Origin: Punica granatum
Lineage: Eukaryota; Streptophyta; Magnoliopsida; Myrtales; Lythraceae
Assembly: GCF_007655135.1 (NCBI RefSeq)
Contig: NC_045130.1
Span: 25,921,363-25,985,362, forward strand
Length of the DNA: 64,000 bases
Direction: 5' to 3'
Shown here: piece after piece, positions 35,219 through 48,710 of the stretch
Layout of the letters: each line of letters starts with the position of its first letter
Position numbering within the stretch: position 1 is the stretch's first letter
Notes under the pieces: generated by a model
Seen by the model: the letters and a program-made list of their open reading frames with translations, nothing else
Databases searched by the model: none
Told to the model about the DNA's origin: nothing
Position numbers and translations under genes: made by a program

Positions 35219-38200
35219 TCACTGAGACAAAACTGCTTCTTCGCTCATCTGTGCAATGGTGTGAGTTTCCCCTGGGGATTCTTGTTTATCTTCTGTGATG
35301 ACTCTGGCATTGGGAGTTGAGGGACCACTGACATCCTTCAATGGGGGCAGCTCTTCCCGTTCTTCCATGCTATTAGAGCACAGGGGAAGCCTGTGAGATC
35401 CATTTGAATATAGGAAAGAGACTATGTCCAGTTTCGGCTTAATCTCGACCCATCTGTTATCGACCCAGTTTCTGGAATTCCTAAAGTATCTCTTCTCCAG
35501 ACTCAGGATCCTGTCTTCCCCTAGAAGATGAATCAGTAGACAAAATTCACAAACCTCGTGCAGGGAAAGAAACCAATATCGAGAACCAACTGATACAGGT
35601 AAAGGGTGGAAATCAGCATCAGGATATTGATTTTCAACATAGGTTTTAAGAATTTTTCTTGGAAATAATTCCAGATGGCCACCACATGAAATAGACACAT
35701 TTTCCAGAATGGTGAATGGAGCATACCAGGAAGGTAAACCTGCACTTTATCGGGTACAGAGATGCGTCCAATCACAACACCTTCCCACCTCCCATTGCAC
35801 CACCATGCATCCACTGGCGATCCAATCTCAAAAGTACAGTCGCCAGTGACTCCCTTGGGAGGAGAAGGCCTAATAGTTTTGCGGCCAGAGCACCTCATTC
35901 CCAGCTTATCAGGATTTGCTACCCTCGACGCAGGGACCCACTCCTGCTTGTCAACGGAAACCATAAAAAAAAAAACAAAAACAAAAACAAAAAAAGAAAT
36001 TAAACCCATACTACAAGCCAAAAAACTAGTTTGGTAATATCTGTGGCAGGCGTGAGCATGAAGCATCCATTAACCAAACGAAATTTGCCATCCAAGACAA
36101 ATTTATGAACTAAGTATACTCAGAATTCAGTGCATCACTTCGAACTTTCTATCTGTGAAAAGAGATAAAGAAGCGGAAAAAAAATAGAAAAAAGAAAAGA
36201 AAAGATAGTAAAGTTTGTTCCTAGAAGCAGAATTGTTTTCTGTTTTTCCTTTCATTGATAAACCATGAAAATAAGGAAACAGAGTATCTATCACTTTACA
36301 AGATTTGGATCATATAATCTCACATCGGCTTTACTCTATCATAAATTTTCTTTCATTTCCTTACCTTTGATGGAGAGAAACAAATTGAAACAAATGGCAG
36401 CAAATTTTAACCGCAAAACAACTTTTGGTTTTTCATGTTTCTCATATGGATATGAAGATATTACAAAAAACTTTTATGGCAGAAACTTCATGCCAAGCCT
36501 GAAAAAGCACTTGCTTTTACGGAAATGTAAAGACCCTGTCTAGAAAGAGAAATGCATTGCAGGTGACACAAGTTTTACCAACTTGTCTTTGTATGATATG
36601 TTCTAATACAGTTTTACCATATGCTCGTCATCTTGCTCGTCATGTTAAACAATAAAAGAAGATGTAAAATGATAGACTTACAGTACCAGAGACCAAGTTG
36701 CCACTAACTTCCATACCTCTAGCACGACAAAATCATCAACTCCCATCACATCCTCGTATCTGACTTTGATCTTATTCAGCGACTTTTTCCAGACCTGACA
36801 CCTGAACCAGCACCCTCAAATCCCACTGTCTTGACAGAGAAGCTCAATCCTCTCATTAATCTTAAGCAAGGACGAATCTCTAGGCTCTGACCTGCTAATT
36901 TTCATGCCTGCCACTCCTTTTCGTATTTTCAATCTCGACTCTGAACAGACAGGTCTCAATACCTGGACCCTTGGCCCATTTGATAGAACGCCGTCGATGT
37001 GAGAGAGCTCATCGCCATCATCACTGTTCCCATTACCTCCCCTGAATTTGGACCTTGAGCCCAAAGTTGGATCAAGAAGAGAGACAACTTCTTGGTCGCA
37101 GTAGCCATGCAACCAGGAGAGAGAGAAAGGTCTGATTTTATTGTTCTCTAACCGCCGACAACATGTGAGGATTTCTGGAGGAGCCCTCTGCAAGGGAGTA
37201 GCTAAGAAATTTTTATAGTGCGCTGGTGTTAGGACAGTTGCAGGGCCCTCCACATATTCTGCACTTATCACCTGAACATGAGGCGTAATGAAAACTTCTC
37301 GAGGACACGGGTGAAACTGCGGGAACATATGTACTATTTCCTGAGTGAGGTGGAACCATCTCACTCTGACCTTTTTCAGTCCCTTCTTGTCCTCATACAT
37401 GTCTTCGAGATAACCAAGATAATGCCCCTTTTCTTCATCTACTTCAGCCATAATATATACAAAAGAATGGACCTGAAAATTTGGAAGTAGTGGTGACAAA
37501 AGGAGAAAAGAACAAGAAAAAAGAAGAAATTGGTTTACCACATTCAACAGTGAAAGTCACAAGCCTTGATTGGTACAAGTCCCAAGTGCAATCATTGTAG
37601 GACGTGTTACCAACATTTGTGATTGAGACAGTAACGAAATGCAGTAGCAAAGATTCTTTAAGACCACATTCTATCCAATTCAACCAACCATAATCTTCAA
37701 TTTCTGAAAAGATAGATACTTCTTTTATAGAGTTGGTTGCAAATCATATCATATAAAACACTATTTGATTGGTGGAGAAGATATTATCGTCAAAAGACAC
37801 CTTATAGTCCACCTTTCCTTACTTTCTGACGGAACATTTCATAAGGGTCTGCTCTTTTATCCCGTGGCAGTGGAAAATAAGAGTTGGATAGGAGTATCTT
37901 GCTACTTATCACATATCATATAACAAGGTGATGTGATCTCAGGCTTCATATATTAGTCCACTTGTTAAAAGATGAAGATTGTAGCGTGATGTGCAACCAA
38001 CCCCATAGTTGAGGGTTGTAAGATATTAATACCGGAAAGATCTATTGACAATTAACACAGAGATGAATAAGACATTTCCATGAAAAAGAGACTCCTTTTC
38101 ATTTTGTGTAACTTTTTGTGATCGAAATGGACAGCCTCGGGCCTATGAATACCCCCACAAACCCTGGTATCCATATAAGTATGGACCCTGAGCTAGCCCA

Positions 38201-41200
38201 TGTGGGTCAACATATCTACATGAGCAAAAGCCAAAAAAGAACACGTTTTACTCACAGTTATTGTCACATTACTCCTGCAAAAGGCTGTATAGTGCTTGAG
38301 CTGGTTAGCACAGAACCAATTATCACCTGACCACTTAGTCTCCTCGGTCCCAGCTCTCAGCTTTCGTGAAGCCTAAAACGGTAGATCCGTAAAATGCTGA
38401 GGAATTAGAAGAATGAATGTTGGTGATTGAACATTGATCTATGGACTCACCAATTGTTCACTTGATGGGAGACGATCTGCTAAGTCTTCCATCCTAGAAT
38501 CTGTAAAACAAAATCCTAGGCTTCCTTAGTGAGGACACATATCCCAAATTCAATCAGCAGCATAAGATAAATTCAAGGACATTGATTTAGCCCATTACCA
38601 AAGCGGTTATATATCTCACATTGTTCAGAAACCACCATGAAGCCAAAAATTCAAAATGGAGCATATTGATACTGAAGTAATGGGGATTTCTAATATGCTT
38701 GAGTGTTTATTCTCCAATAATTGCTCTAAGAATGGAAAGACATATACACACAAGAGAGGAAGTACTGTATTGCATATATACACTGTATGTGAATATGTTA
38801 GCAACATTCTACAATCAACAATCAATATTCAAAAGACATTGGAGGACTTGAGAAGCAAGTAATTCTTCACATAGGCAGAAAGCAGTAAGAAGGCATACAA
38901 TATCTCCTGTCCTATACAATACTACTAAAAGCGAGCATATAACAAAAGAACGATATGATTATCAATAGTTTGCAACATTAGATTTCACAGCATAGTCATT
39001 GACAAGGTTAATAAGAAATATCAACTTGAAGCGCAACGAGACACCAATATGGTGTAAAGCCATACATTATGGAAAGAACTGTAGTGAAATATGCAAGTTC
39101 TCAAACTGCGTGATGATGACATAAACAAAAGTGACTAAGGAATCAAATGTAAGAGCCAGTCTGCAGGTTTTAGCCATCTGCACCCTAAATCTCAGCAAGA
39201 AAGGCTTCATCAGTGGATTTGGTACCATTGATCTAAGTTATAATGCTAGAAATTGAGGCAATGGCCTATATATTTGGAGAGAGAGAAGCAAGACAATCAA
39301 GGCAGTCGCATCTTTATATCAGTAACACTCATTCGAAGCATGTCAAGCAATTTACATTTGGTAGAGATATAAACCAATACTTGGGTGATTTGTTGGATGA
39401 TTCATTCAATCACCATTACAATCCTACTCATAAATTAGCTAAATCGTTCAATGAATGCAATACCATATCAATCACAGGAAATGCAACTAAAGAAGGCTAA
39501 AATTGTACGCTCAGCTCAAAAGTTAGTGTCTCCGATAAATAATGTATCACATCACTGATTGGAAGAACATAATAATAAATCAGAGCCTTTCTCCCTGCTA
39601 AGGATCAGGCACATGCACCAAAATTCACACATTCCTTTTAAAGTTATCGGGCGAAGAGTAACAAAAGGATCAGCTTCTTTACACATCAAATGACTCAGCA
39701 TACGTACGGACAGGTACCGTCTATGCTCCATTGAAGACATATTCTTCTTTATCTTCGATCGAAGAGTACAAACCACCCAGCTCATAGAAACCATAAAAGT
39801 ATAGTCATGAAAGGAAAACCAAAGAATGTGATGAAATCATCATCGGAATTCAGAGAAATTCAACTTGCAATAAATATGAGGAATCGCGAAAGAAACTACT
39901 CAATCAGAAAATAAAGATATGGCATCGTTAAAATGAAGATTCCAAAGAGCGATTGGAGCAAATCCATACAAGAAATATACATACTCTGCTGAAGAAGGTT
40001 TTCTCTCTCGAGAGATTACTGAAGAAGGTACAGCAGGTCTGAAGAAGCAATAGAAGACAGATCAGAGTATAGATAGTGGACAGATAGTGTGGAAAAGCTT
40101 ATTAAGCACAACCATGCGTCAGTATTCCAAAGATGCCCTCGGTTTTAGAAAATTGGTTTCAAAATTTAATTAAACCAAAACGTTCTCTTCAGAGAAGTTA
40201 ACCTCAAGATATGGTAACACGTAAATAAATGTAATGTAACGCGTGTACCCCATGTAAAGGTAGCTACGCTGAGAAAACACGTCATTCGCCAGCTTGACAA
40301 ATAAATTCTTGCCAAGTTTTTCAGTTGTATTTCATACAGCCAGAGTTTTATTTTATTAAAAAGGTCCGTTGGTGGGAGGATCTAACACAACATGACTGCC
40401 GGATTTCAAGTGCCATACTTTCAATGAATTCACAAAGTTGAACTGAAAATCTGATGATACCTGCTACAAGAGAAAGAAAACTAAAAGAATTGCCACCTAA
40501 GTGGTACTGAAAATAAGGCAGAAAGAAAGAAAAATTTTGCCAGGATAGAAAAGGAATTGGGGGAAAAAAAAGGGATACCAAAATATGCAAGGATACAAAT
40601 GTGTGTAACTAGTACAAAGAACATAACATTATAATGAATTATTTATCAAATTCCAGAGCAGGAGCAGGTCAATTAGGCAAATCATTCAGTTCTTAGCACA
40701 GATTTTTCATTTATCTACAATATTTTTCTAATCTAGTCAGTCAAGTGAGGAGATTCTTTTCATCAACAGACACACAACTCCATCGTATACTGAGTGAGCA
40801 ATATTGAAAAGGTTCCTAATCACTTCGCCACCCAGGAAATCCATTAGATTGATTACACAAACGTGTAATCAGTACAAAGTACCATACATTAAAATGAATT
40901 ACTAGTCAAATTCCAGAGTATGAGTAAGGTCAATGGGGCAAATCATTCAGTTTTTAGCATTTCATTTATCTACAATATTTTTCTTGTCTATTCAGTCAAG
41001 TGAGGAGATTGTTTTCATCAACGAATACATAATTCCCTGGCATAATGAGTGAGCAATATTGAAGAGGTTCCTAATCAATTTGGACATCCAGGAAATCCAT
41101 TAGATTGGCTGCGACATACTGCATTGTCACTACTAAGAAGCCAATTAATTAACATAAATTCATGTTTGCACATTATGCCTCAAGGACTGAACAAAAGTGT

Positions 41201-42059
41201 GGAAAAGGAAAAGAGAGAAAGGATGGAAGACTCAAATCTAATAGTCTCATTTGCAAATAAAAAGTGGTATCTGCATCTCTAAATTGAGTTCTTTTTTCTG
41301 TAATATCATGTAAGAACATGGTCATAGTTATTTTCCACTTAAAGGAGACAAACCAATGGAACATTTGAAAGATTGCCTTCTCATAAGTTAACTATGAATC
41401 CTACAACAAAAACTTAAAGATGTCGAGTAATTATTGTGGAAGAAGAGCAAGAATCACAATACTTTTGTGGAACTTTGTTCGGTTAGGAACAACTTCATTT
41501 GTTTTCTTCTGGAATGTAAAAGGTTGTTCAAAGGTTGAGCTGAGAATGTGGATGACCATATATAGTACAGTTGATAATTCGTACAGATTCTACGCTGATG
41601 GACAGAGACAGAGCCCTTTTGCTTCTTAGCCCATCTCCTTCGTATGAAATTATTTCTATAACTTCTGAATACAGCTTTTACTACTCATTTAAATTTGGGC
41701 GTTTTAAGAGGGAAATCTCCACTTAAGAAAAAAATCCCGGCAAAGAATTCGAGCGTTTCACGAGTGATTAGCTTATGCATACCTGAAACCAAGGAATTGA
41801 GCAGGTCCACGACTTCCCATCTAGCTCGCCACTTCCTTGAGGCCTTGATCAACCTGTGGGTCCCAAACATTCGCAGAAGCTCATCCGTGCCCACGTATAC
41901 CATGTGCCTAATACTCCTCTCTGTCCCGACAACACTGAGCACTGAATCCCCACTTGCTTTCCTCATATAATAGTGGACCAACCTTCTACCCCGCTCGCTG
42001 CACATAGTTTGCTCCTCCCATGCCACGAAACTCTGGGAATCCTCCACAGACATTGTCAT
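35219..42059 (-). pseudogene. BAH and Agenet domain protein, with in-frame stop
   Basis: Minus-strand exons I can support: 42059-41783 (ATG; SFVAWEEQT and SVVGTERSIRHMVYV), 37472-36717 (BAH domain, HSFVYIMAEVDEEKGHYLG to LLCQDSGI), 35943-35727 (Agenet domain, [20 protein letters not shown] to VQVYLPG) and 35520-35219 (RYFRNSRNWVDNRWVEI, acidic tail, TGA). Tiny exons 38500-38451 and 38372-38327 fit in phase with good splice sites but lack recognised motifs. One exon before 37,472 is not found. BAH and Agenet modules read modified histones, and plant proteins with this pairing are known, so a nuclear chromatin role is inferred. The BAH exon has TGA at 36,818-36,816 where the family has Arg, so Agenet would be lost. 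Splice sites around it look intact, so this is either a recent null allele, a sequencing error or an undetected intron. Confidence 0.75.
40601..41116. repeat. about 258 bp tandem duplication in an intron
   Basis: 40,601-40,860 and 40,861-41,116 share long matching runs such as TCAGTCAAGTGAGGAGATT and GGAAATCCATTAGATTG. They lie in the large first coding intron of the BAH/Agenet gene. Confidence 0.88.
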
Positions 42060-42597
42060 GGTCCAACCAAACGGTTATTTAAAGGGTCAAATACTAAGCC
42101 ACCTCATGACTTCGCTGAAACAAAGACATCCAATTTAAGCTAATGAGCATTCCAACATTGGCTCATCACAGCATGAATAATCAGTAAATACCGTGCCATA
42201 AGCCTAACTCCCATTTAAGCACCACAGGACATGCAACCAAACTTCCAACATAAAAAAGGAAACATTCAAATGCAACGTCACCACTCGCAAAGTTTCCAAG
42301 ACGCAAATTGCATCCTATGGTTTTTTTCACTCTATCAGGGGAGGAACAAAATCAAACAATCCTCATCAACCATTGCCAGGCATGCCAAGAAAACCCGATA
42401 GGTACTTTAGCCGCATGTATCATCTACAACTATGGCGGCCATTTCTGATAAAAGAGAGAACTTTGGACAAACCCAGAACTAGGTAAGCAAAAGCAAAAGT
42501 GACGAGCGTAGCAGACAAGTCAGACCCAACAGCAGAGAGTACCGTAAGATGGCTGCAAAAGTGGCTCAAGGAAAGCAATAGTCAGGGCCACGCTTAC

Positions 42598-42790
42598 CTT
42601 TGTGTGTTGTTGGAAGCGAAAAGGTGACAGAGAGAAGAGGGAGGAGAGATTATTTCAGGAAGAAGGCTAGCTATATACAGAGAGAAGGAAGGGGGAGAGG
42701 GAGAGGGAGGGGGAGGGAGAGCACTTCCCGGGGTTTTGCGGAGAGAAGTCGGTATAAAAGGAGTGCGGTGGACCTTCTTCGTGCTTACTT
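42598..42790 (-). other. candidate 5' UTR exon of the BAH/Agenet gene
   Basis: On the minus strand a purine/pyrimidine-biased leader ends at a good donor (AAG|GTAAGC, exon edge 42,598) about 540 bases upstream of the ATG at 42,059. A non-coding first exon with a leader intron is plausible, but the upper edge is estimated. Confidence 0.4.
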
Positions 42791-42799
42791 GCTCTGCTT

Positions 42800-43913
42800 G
42801 GGTTCGAAAACTATTTTGATGATCTTTTTTTCCTTAATTCTTTTTTGAAATGAATGCTTGGCTTCGAAAATTGAAAGGTCAATTACATGTCGAAGTTAGG
42901 ACACCATTTTTCAACCTTTTTTTATTTTCTTCACGAGAACGCTATAATATGCTTTAATTTTACAAGAGTACGATAATTTGAATTTTTACGTCACATCTTT
43001 TTTAGTAAAAATGTAACTGGAACTGTAACACCCCCAATATGAAAGAGGTTACTAACTACGAATGTCACGTCTATTTAGAGAATTGAACCAAAAATATTTT
43101 TGAAAAATTTACATCACCTAAATAGTTTCGCCTTTCACGTGTAACAAAGGTGTCAAAATATTATATACATTAGCTTTCCATCACATTTTCTGTGGAAAGT
43201 TGATGTTATACTTTGAAAAAATTCAAAATTTTCTTATCATATAGTGAAATTGAATCAAAATGTGCTACCTTGAAAAAAAAAAAAGGTTAAAAAACCATAC
43301 TACATAGCATAATTTACCCAAAAATAGAATATATGATACTTCTACCCTATCCACAATGGGGTACAGTTTTCCGTTTGGGTGATAAAATCACTTTCTTTCC
43401 TCAATTCTTTTCTCACTTCCATTTTAAATCCTAGGGTAAATTAACAAGTTGACAGATGGATGTTACGTCAAATTTACCTCGAGTAACATCAACTCAACCC
43501 TTAACCGTTTGAAAGTACCTCTGAGTGACCCTTCCGTCTGTTTTCGTCAACAAATAGACGGAAACTCCAACGTGATATTTCTTCAATTTTTTATTCTTTT
43601 ATTCTCTGTCCTTCCTCCATTTCTATCTTGATTCTTTTACAGCCCATTTGGTTGCCCTGATTAGATTTGGGATTCCGGCCCAGTTTGTCAAAATTGCTAA
43701 TCCCATGTTTGGTATCTTATTTGGGCTCACAGTCGCTATTTAGATTACGATCCAATTCTGCCCCGATCCTTATTAGCAAATCTGGGCTGCAAGGTCAGAT
43801 TTGTAAATCGGATATGCCTAGAATTTGATTTTCAGCCGAAAAGTCTAAAATGCCCTTACATGTTCATCTAATATTCGAAATCTACCATCAAGCTGTGTCA
43901 CCAAATCGTTGTC
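42800..43913. other. intergenic, no gene seen
   Basis: AT-rich. A stretch from about 43,640 (AGCCCATTTGGTTGCCC) looks like one end of a PIF/hAT-type MITE, but I could not find its partner end with confidence. Confidence 0.5.
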
Positions 43914-43921
43914 ACTGTCAT

Positions 43922-44598
43922 TAGGGTTGTCCAAGTTCAGATACCCTATATTTTTCACGATATCCGAATCCTACACTGTAAGGAACATATTTCAAGATTT
44001 TGAGGCCGGACCTTATCATGTTGAGTCTTGAAATCAGAACCTATCCAGAACTTGTGTTATACCATAGGTTCCGGATACCATGTTGAAACCTATAAAATTT
44101 TTTGTCTTGCTAAATAAATCGAAAATGTCTCATCAATAATCAGTAATTACGCAAAACAGAATGTCAACATAGATTTAGATTAATTCACAATACATCTAAC
44201 AAAGAGTAATATGTCTCATCAATCCATCTACAAAACTAAACATCCGTAATACGATCTGGCCTCACCGAGGACACACCTATCGTCGTCGAACCAAAGCTGT
44301 CGACAATAAGGAATGCGAAGCTTCTATCGAGAGAGAGAAAGAGACAGAGAGGCAAATAGGGTAAAGTAAAAGTGAAAAATATATCTGACTATAATTAGAA
44401 AAAATTATTATCGAGTCTGGATACTGGTTTCGGTTCGGTTCTGGATACCCTATCTGTAATAATCAGAACTTATTTTCACCGGTTCCTTATTTTAATACCT
44501 GGATCCTTCCCAATTTTCAATACGAGCTACCAAAATCCTACTCTTACGGGTAGGTTCCAACCGGTTCCGAGTATACCCGGTATCCGTGGACACCTCTA
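43922..44598. mobile_element. non-autonomous hAT-like element, 677 bp
   Basis: Inverted ends TAGGGTTGTCC and, on the complement, TAGAGGTGTCC are flanked by ACTGTCAT (43,914-43,921) and GCTGTCAT (44,599-44,606). This is an 8 bp duplication with one mismatch. The YAGNG-like terminus and 8 bp duplication fit hAT. Words such as GGTTCCGGATACC occur in both arms. No coding capacity is seen. Confidence 0.72.
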
Positions 44599-44606
44599 GC
44601 TGTCAT

Positions 44607-47600
44607 CGATCAACACTCCTCCATTGAGACTCCGATTAACATTTTCTGGTAGGTTTCGGGACGAGAAGCCATATATGGCTACTCTTTTCTCAAATCCTAC
44701 GTCAGTTGTGTTGCAACGGTCTCGAGCTTACAGTAGTTTAGAGCTCGGAACAATTCATGACTAGCTCGTCCACTAGGCCGGGCCGACCCTCGATGGGGCT
44801 CTTCGTTGGCTCGTGTGACATGGAGACAAGCTTGCCTGAGATTCCGACGCCGCGGTGAGCCTTGTGACCTCACAAGGAGATTCTGTGTCACGATCTAAGG
44901 TCCACCAAGGATTGCAACAACTAAATTTCATCTTCGAAATGAGATTTGCCCAAGGATAGGCCAATTGTGATATCCCCCTATTGAGGCTGGCCGAAAGACA
45001 TTGGTGGAAGTCTCTGAGGAAGAAGTCGACCGAAGGCGATGGCGGAAATGGGGACGACAGTGGAAGCGCTTGGGGTGGCTCAAATGGCGGTGCCTCTCCC
45101 CACCGACAGTGATTCATATTAATATTCAATATTTATTTAATATAAATAATTTAATTCACAGGCATTTTTTTGTCTTTTTGAATTCCCTCAAATTCCATTG
45201 CAGGTTTTATTCTAAGGTGCAACCCAATAAAATCTTTTGATCAAAGTTTCAAATCTAATCCTTCCAATTTCCAATTCTTTATCTATTCTAATCCTCTTCA
45301 ATTTCTATCTCACTAAAGGCCATGTCAATTCTTTAAGGATGTGTTTAAAGAAAAATATATTAAAAAGTTGAAAAAGAAAAAGAGAGAGAAAGAACTGCGT
45401 TTCTGAGTGGCGAGGGAAGATCGGCGATGGAGTAATCTCTCCGGCCACCGCCCAAGGACGACCTCGTCGGAGGCATCGTGGCGGACGAGGCCGCCATAGG
45501 GGACGGTGCCCCCAGAGTCGATCTACCCCCTTCCCTCTCTTTCTTTGATTTAGTTCGAACCCAGGGGACATTGTCGGAGCTCCTCTGGGGGGCAGTGGCC
45601 GGCGAGGTTGCCCCCATTGCCGATTTCCCCCTCGCTCTCTCTTCGAACCCCCGACTTTATGCAAACAAAAAGAGAGAGAGAGAGAGAGAGAGAAACAAAG
45701 GGGGACGGTGAGGGCTGCCAAGGCGAGACGCAGTTCAACAGTGAGGTCGAGCCACAGAGTGGAGCAACTTGAGAAGAGCGAGGAGCTGAATCTCAAAGCT
45801 GTCCCCTGTGATGCTCTAGAGCGAGAGATAAGGGGTAGCAAATGTCTCATTTAAGGGGCAGTGCAATTGCATTTCAAGTAAGTCTAACTGGAGGGGAGCT
45901 CAAGATCGATGATGATGGGTTGGTGCAACTGATTGTTGGTGGCATCTCTCTACTGTTGTGCTTCTCGAGAGCTTATCATCTTCATTTTGCAGCTCTCTGT
46001 TATGTTTTGTTGTTCGTGCATTTTCGTGGCTGATTTTAGGTTGTTCTAGGATAATGTTTCGGGCTTCACGTAATCAGTATTTTTATGGGTTGGAAGGTTG
46101 ATATTGCAGAGCTGGAATGGGGTTCATTCAAGTTCAAAAATATGGTTAAAAGACCAGGATTAGCTTTTGGTCGTTGCTCTATTAGTTTTTGGGTGATTCT
46201 CCATGAGTTTGATGGGTTCATGATGTCTGGTCCCCATTAGATACAACTTTGGGGCTACTAAGAGTTAATTTAGTGGCTAAACATGTGTGAAGAAAGGGAA
46301 GAGGGGGTGGAGCTCAGTTTGTACTCATGAAGCTCGATGCATTGCAGATATGCAATGGTCGTCCTCAATTTGCTCGATGGTAATCCAGACGCTAATTTGA
46401 TTGTCCATATTGTTTCATTTACATTCTTGTGTTCCCCTAGGTAGCAATGAAGGCATCATTTGCTTTCATTTCAGATTGATTTATGTTCATGTTGTGGTGA
46501 TAAATATAAATTCATTTATGTATTTGAAGATTGACTGCTTGCTTAAGGTCTGAATGTGATCAGTAGATTGGACTTCAAAAATCTGCTCTGCTATAACGGT
46601 TTGTTTTGCAGTAAGTTAGCTGGCGTGTTCCCCGTCCCTCTTCTCCAACAATCTAATTTTTTTTTTAAATATTAAAAAAAAAGAACTAAGTAAGCAAGAT
46701 GGTGAGGCCCCCCTAGTGAGATGAAGTTCAACGATGAGATTGTGCATCTTCCCTCATCGAGATCATTTTGATCCACTCTATCACCAATGAACTTGAGAAC
46801 AACCTCAGGTTTTGGGACATTATTTCTGATTCCTTTCTCGCCCACTCCTTTCTTAACAGATTTTTTCTTAGCTGTGATTATTGTATTGGAAAACTTGAAA
46901 AATTTTGGGACGTTATTTCTGTAAATCAGTGGATTTTTATTCTTGTTCGCTTTGAATATCTAATTTTTTTTTCCATCGTCTTCTTGGTTCAGTGAAAGAG
47001 AAAGGGAGGGCAGATCAGACAATGGGGTCCCTCGCCAGTGTTGCCCACCCCTAGATGAGGTCGTCGTAGCCTTGGGGAGCCACCACTGGCGACCTCCGAT
47101 GTTATGGAGAGGAGGGGCAGTTGCTGGCTAGGAGCCGCCCATAGGGTGACATCCATCCTCCTCTTTTGTTCCTTTTTTTAATTAATTTTTTATTTTAATA
47201 TTTACGGTTAGAATTATATTTTTTATAATTTAAATCATAAAGAAAATAATTGAAAGAAAAGAAATGACTCATACAAAAAAAATTGAAAGAAAAGAAATGT
47301 AAGAGAGAGAATAAAAAGAGAAGAAAATAGTATAAAGAAATGAAAGAGAGAGAAAGAATGAATAAAGAAGGTAAGAAATAATAAAATAATGATAATCAAC
47401 GTTTTCCTTCCAATTTTTACGGCACACGGAGGGGCTCATTTGATGTATATTCAGGCAGTCAAAGGGTAAAGTTGATGTAAAAAATGAGTTGAGAAACCAC
47501 TTGATATAACATCCATATATGGAGGACCAATTTGTTAATTTACTCTAAATTCAAAAAAGAGAAATCCCTTTTTTCTTTTTAATTGTTCTCATGTTACCCA

Positions 47601-47619
47601 TTTTGTTTGGATTACTGCC
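44607..47619. other. repeat-derived intergenic sequence
   Basis: Contains GC-rich blocks (44,750-45,100; 45,400-45,800; 47,020-47,150) with words such as GGCGACCTCC and GCCACCACTGGCG, like the centres of the foldback elements nearby. It also has a (GA)n tract at 45,670-45,693 and A/T-rich filler. Long open frames on both strands at 45,300-45,850 reflect GC content. No domain or splice pattern supports a gene. Confidence 0.5.
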
Positions 47620-48710
47620 TTGAAACAACATGACCTTTATTCAAAATTTTAATTCTATCACGAAATTTCAAAAATTGCATAAAAAGCACGAGCTATTATT
47701 TTAGTTGCGCAACCAATACATGGTCAATTCTTACGATAATTTTGATTGGAATTTGCTAATGTGACACTTAATTGTTACATGGAACAAGGAAGTTGATTGT
47801 GGACCAGTTGATTTTTTACTAAAAATTATAAAATATTTAAAAAAACTTAAAAAAATCAAAAGGAGGTTAGGGAAGGGGCAGTGGTGGGTGCTTCATTGGC
47901 AGCCACCAACCCATCCCAATCGGGGTTGCTGATGACCTTAGTAGGCACCCATAATGCCATGGGGTGATGGTGGCCACCAGCCAAATGCCGGAGGCCATCA
48001 ACCGTATGCTATAGGCCACCATAGCCAGAATTTAAAAAAAAGAATAAAAAAAAGAAAGAAGATAACGCTTAGGAAAGGAAAAGTAAGAGAAGGGCCGATG
48101 GTGGGGCCCCGTCGACAGCCACCATCTCCTAGTTGGGGTTACTGATGACCTCGGTTATCGCTTGAGATCTCGAATAGGAGGGTGGTAACTGCCATTGAAG
48201 CCCCTCCAATTGAAACCAAAAATGGCCCAATGGTTGCTATTGAGGCCCCACTTATTTCAATTGATGGGCCCTGGTGGTGGCTGCTGACAAGGCCCCACTG
48301 ATGACCCCCACCTCTCTTCCTTTATGCTGGCGGTGGGGGCTTCGCTGAAGGTCATTATCGCCCTAGTGGGGTCTCCGGCGACCACCGAGGTTGCCAGTAA
48401 TCCCGACTGGGGCTGTTCGCTGGCAGTGAGGTGCCCATTGGCGCCCCTCTCCTCAACTCTTTTGATTCTTTTCTTATTTTGTTTTTAACTACTTATATTT
48501 TTTATTAAGAATATCTACTGAGCCCACATGGTTAGCTTTCGTGTATCATGAGGAACCATTAAGTGCCACGTTGCAAATTCTGTCAAAATTGATGGAAGAA
48601 TTGATGATGTGCTAAACATAGAACTAAATCGATAGTTCATGCATTGTTGAGTAATTTTTGAAATGTATTGTTAAAATTAGAAATTTGAGTAAAGTTGGTG
48701 TTGTTGTAGT
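47620..48710. mobile_element. foldback element, about 1.09 kb
   Basis: Long inverted arms: GAAATTTCAAAAATTG near 47,660 pairs with the complement of 48,655-48,675. TGTGACACTTAATTG near 47,760 pairs with the complement of sequence near 48,565-48,580. The GC-rich inner parts (GGCAGCCACC and CGGGGTTGCTGATGACC) pair with the complement of 48,360-48,440. There is no coding capacity. The design matches the smaller foldback at 25,223-25,905, though the sequences differ. Confidence 0.75.

Noticed and set aside
37444..37683. Missing exon of the BAH/Agenet gene
   Set aside because: I expected an exon ending just before 37,472 in phase, with a WTC-type motif. The frame here lacks it, so I did not include it in the model.
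39552..39794. Minus-strand open frame in the large intron
   Set aside because: No similarity to the BAH/Agenet family and no convincing flanking splice sites.
43640..43900. PIF/hAT-like end (AGCCCATTTGGTTGCCC)
   Set aside because: Suggestive terminal text, but no partner inverted end or target duplication could be found, so no element is claimed.
45305..45850. 181-residue open frame on the minus strand
   Set aside because: GC-rich repeat block with a GA microsatellite and open frames on both strands. There are no recognisable motifs or splice sites.
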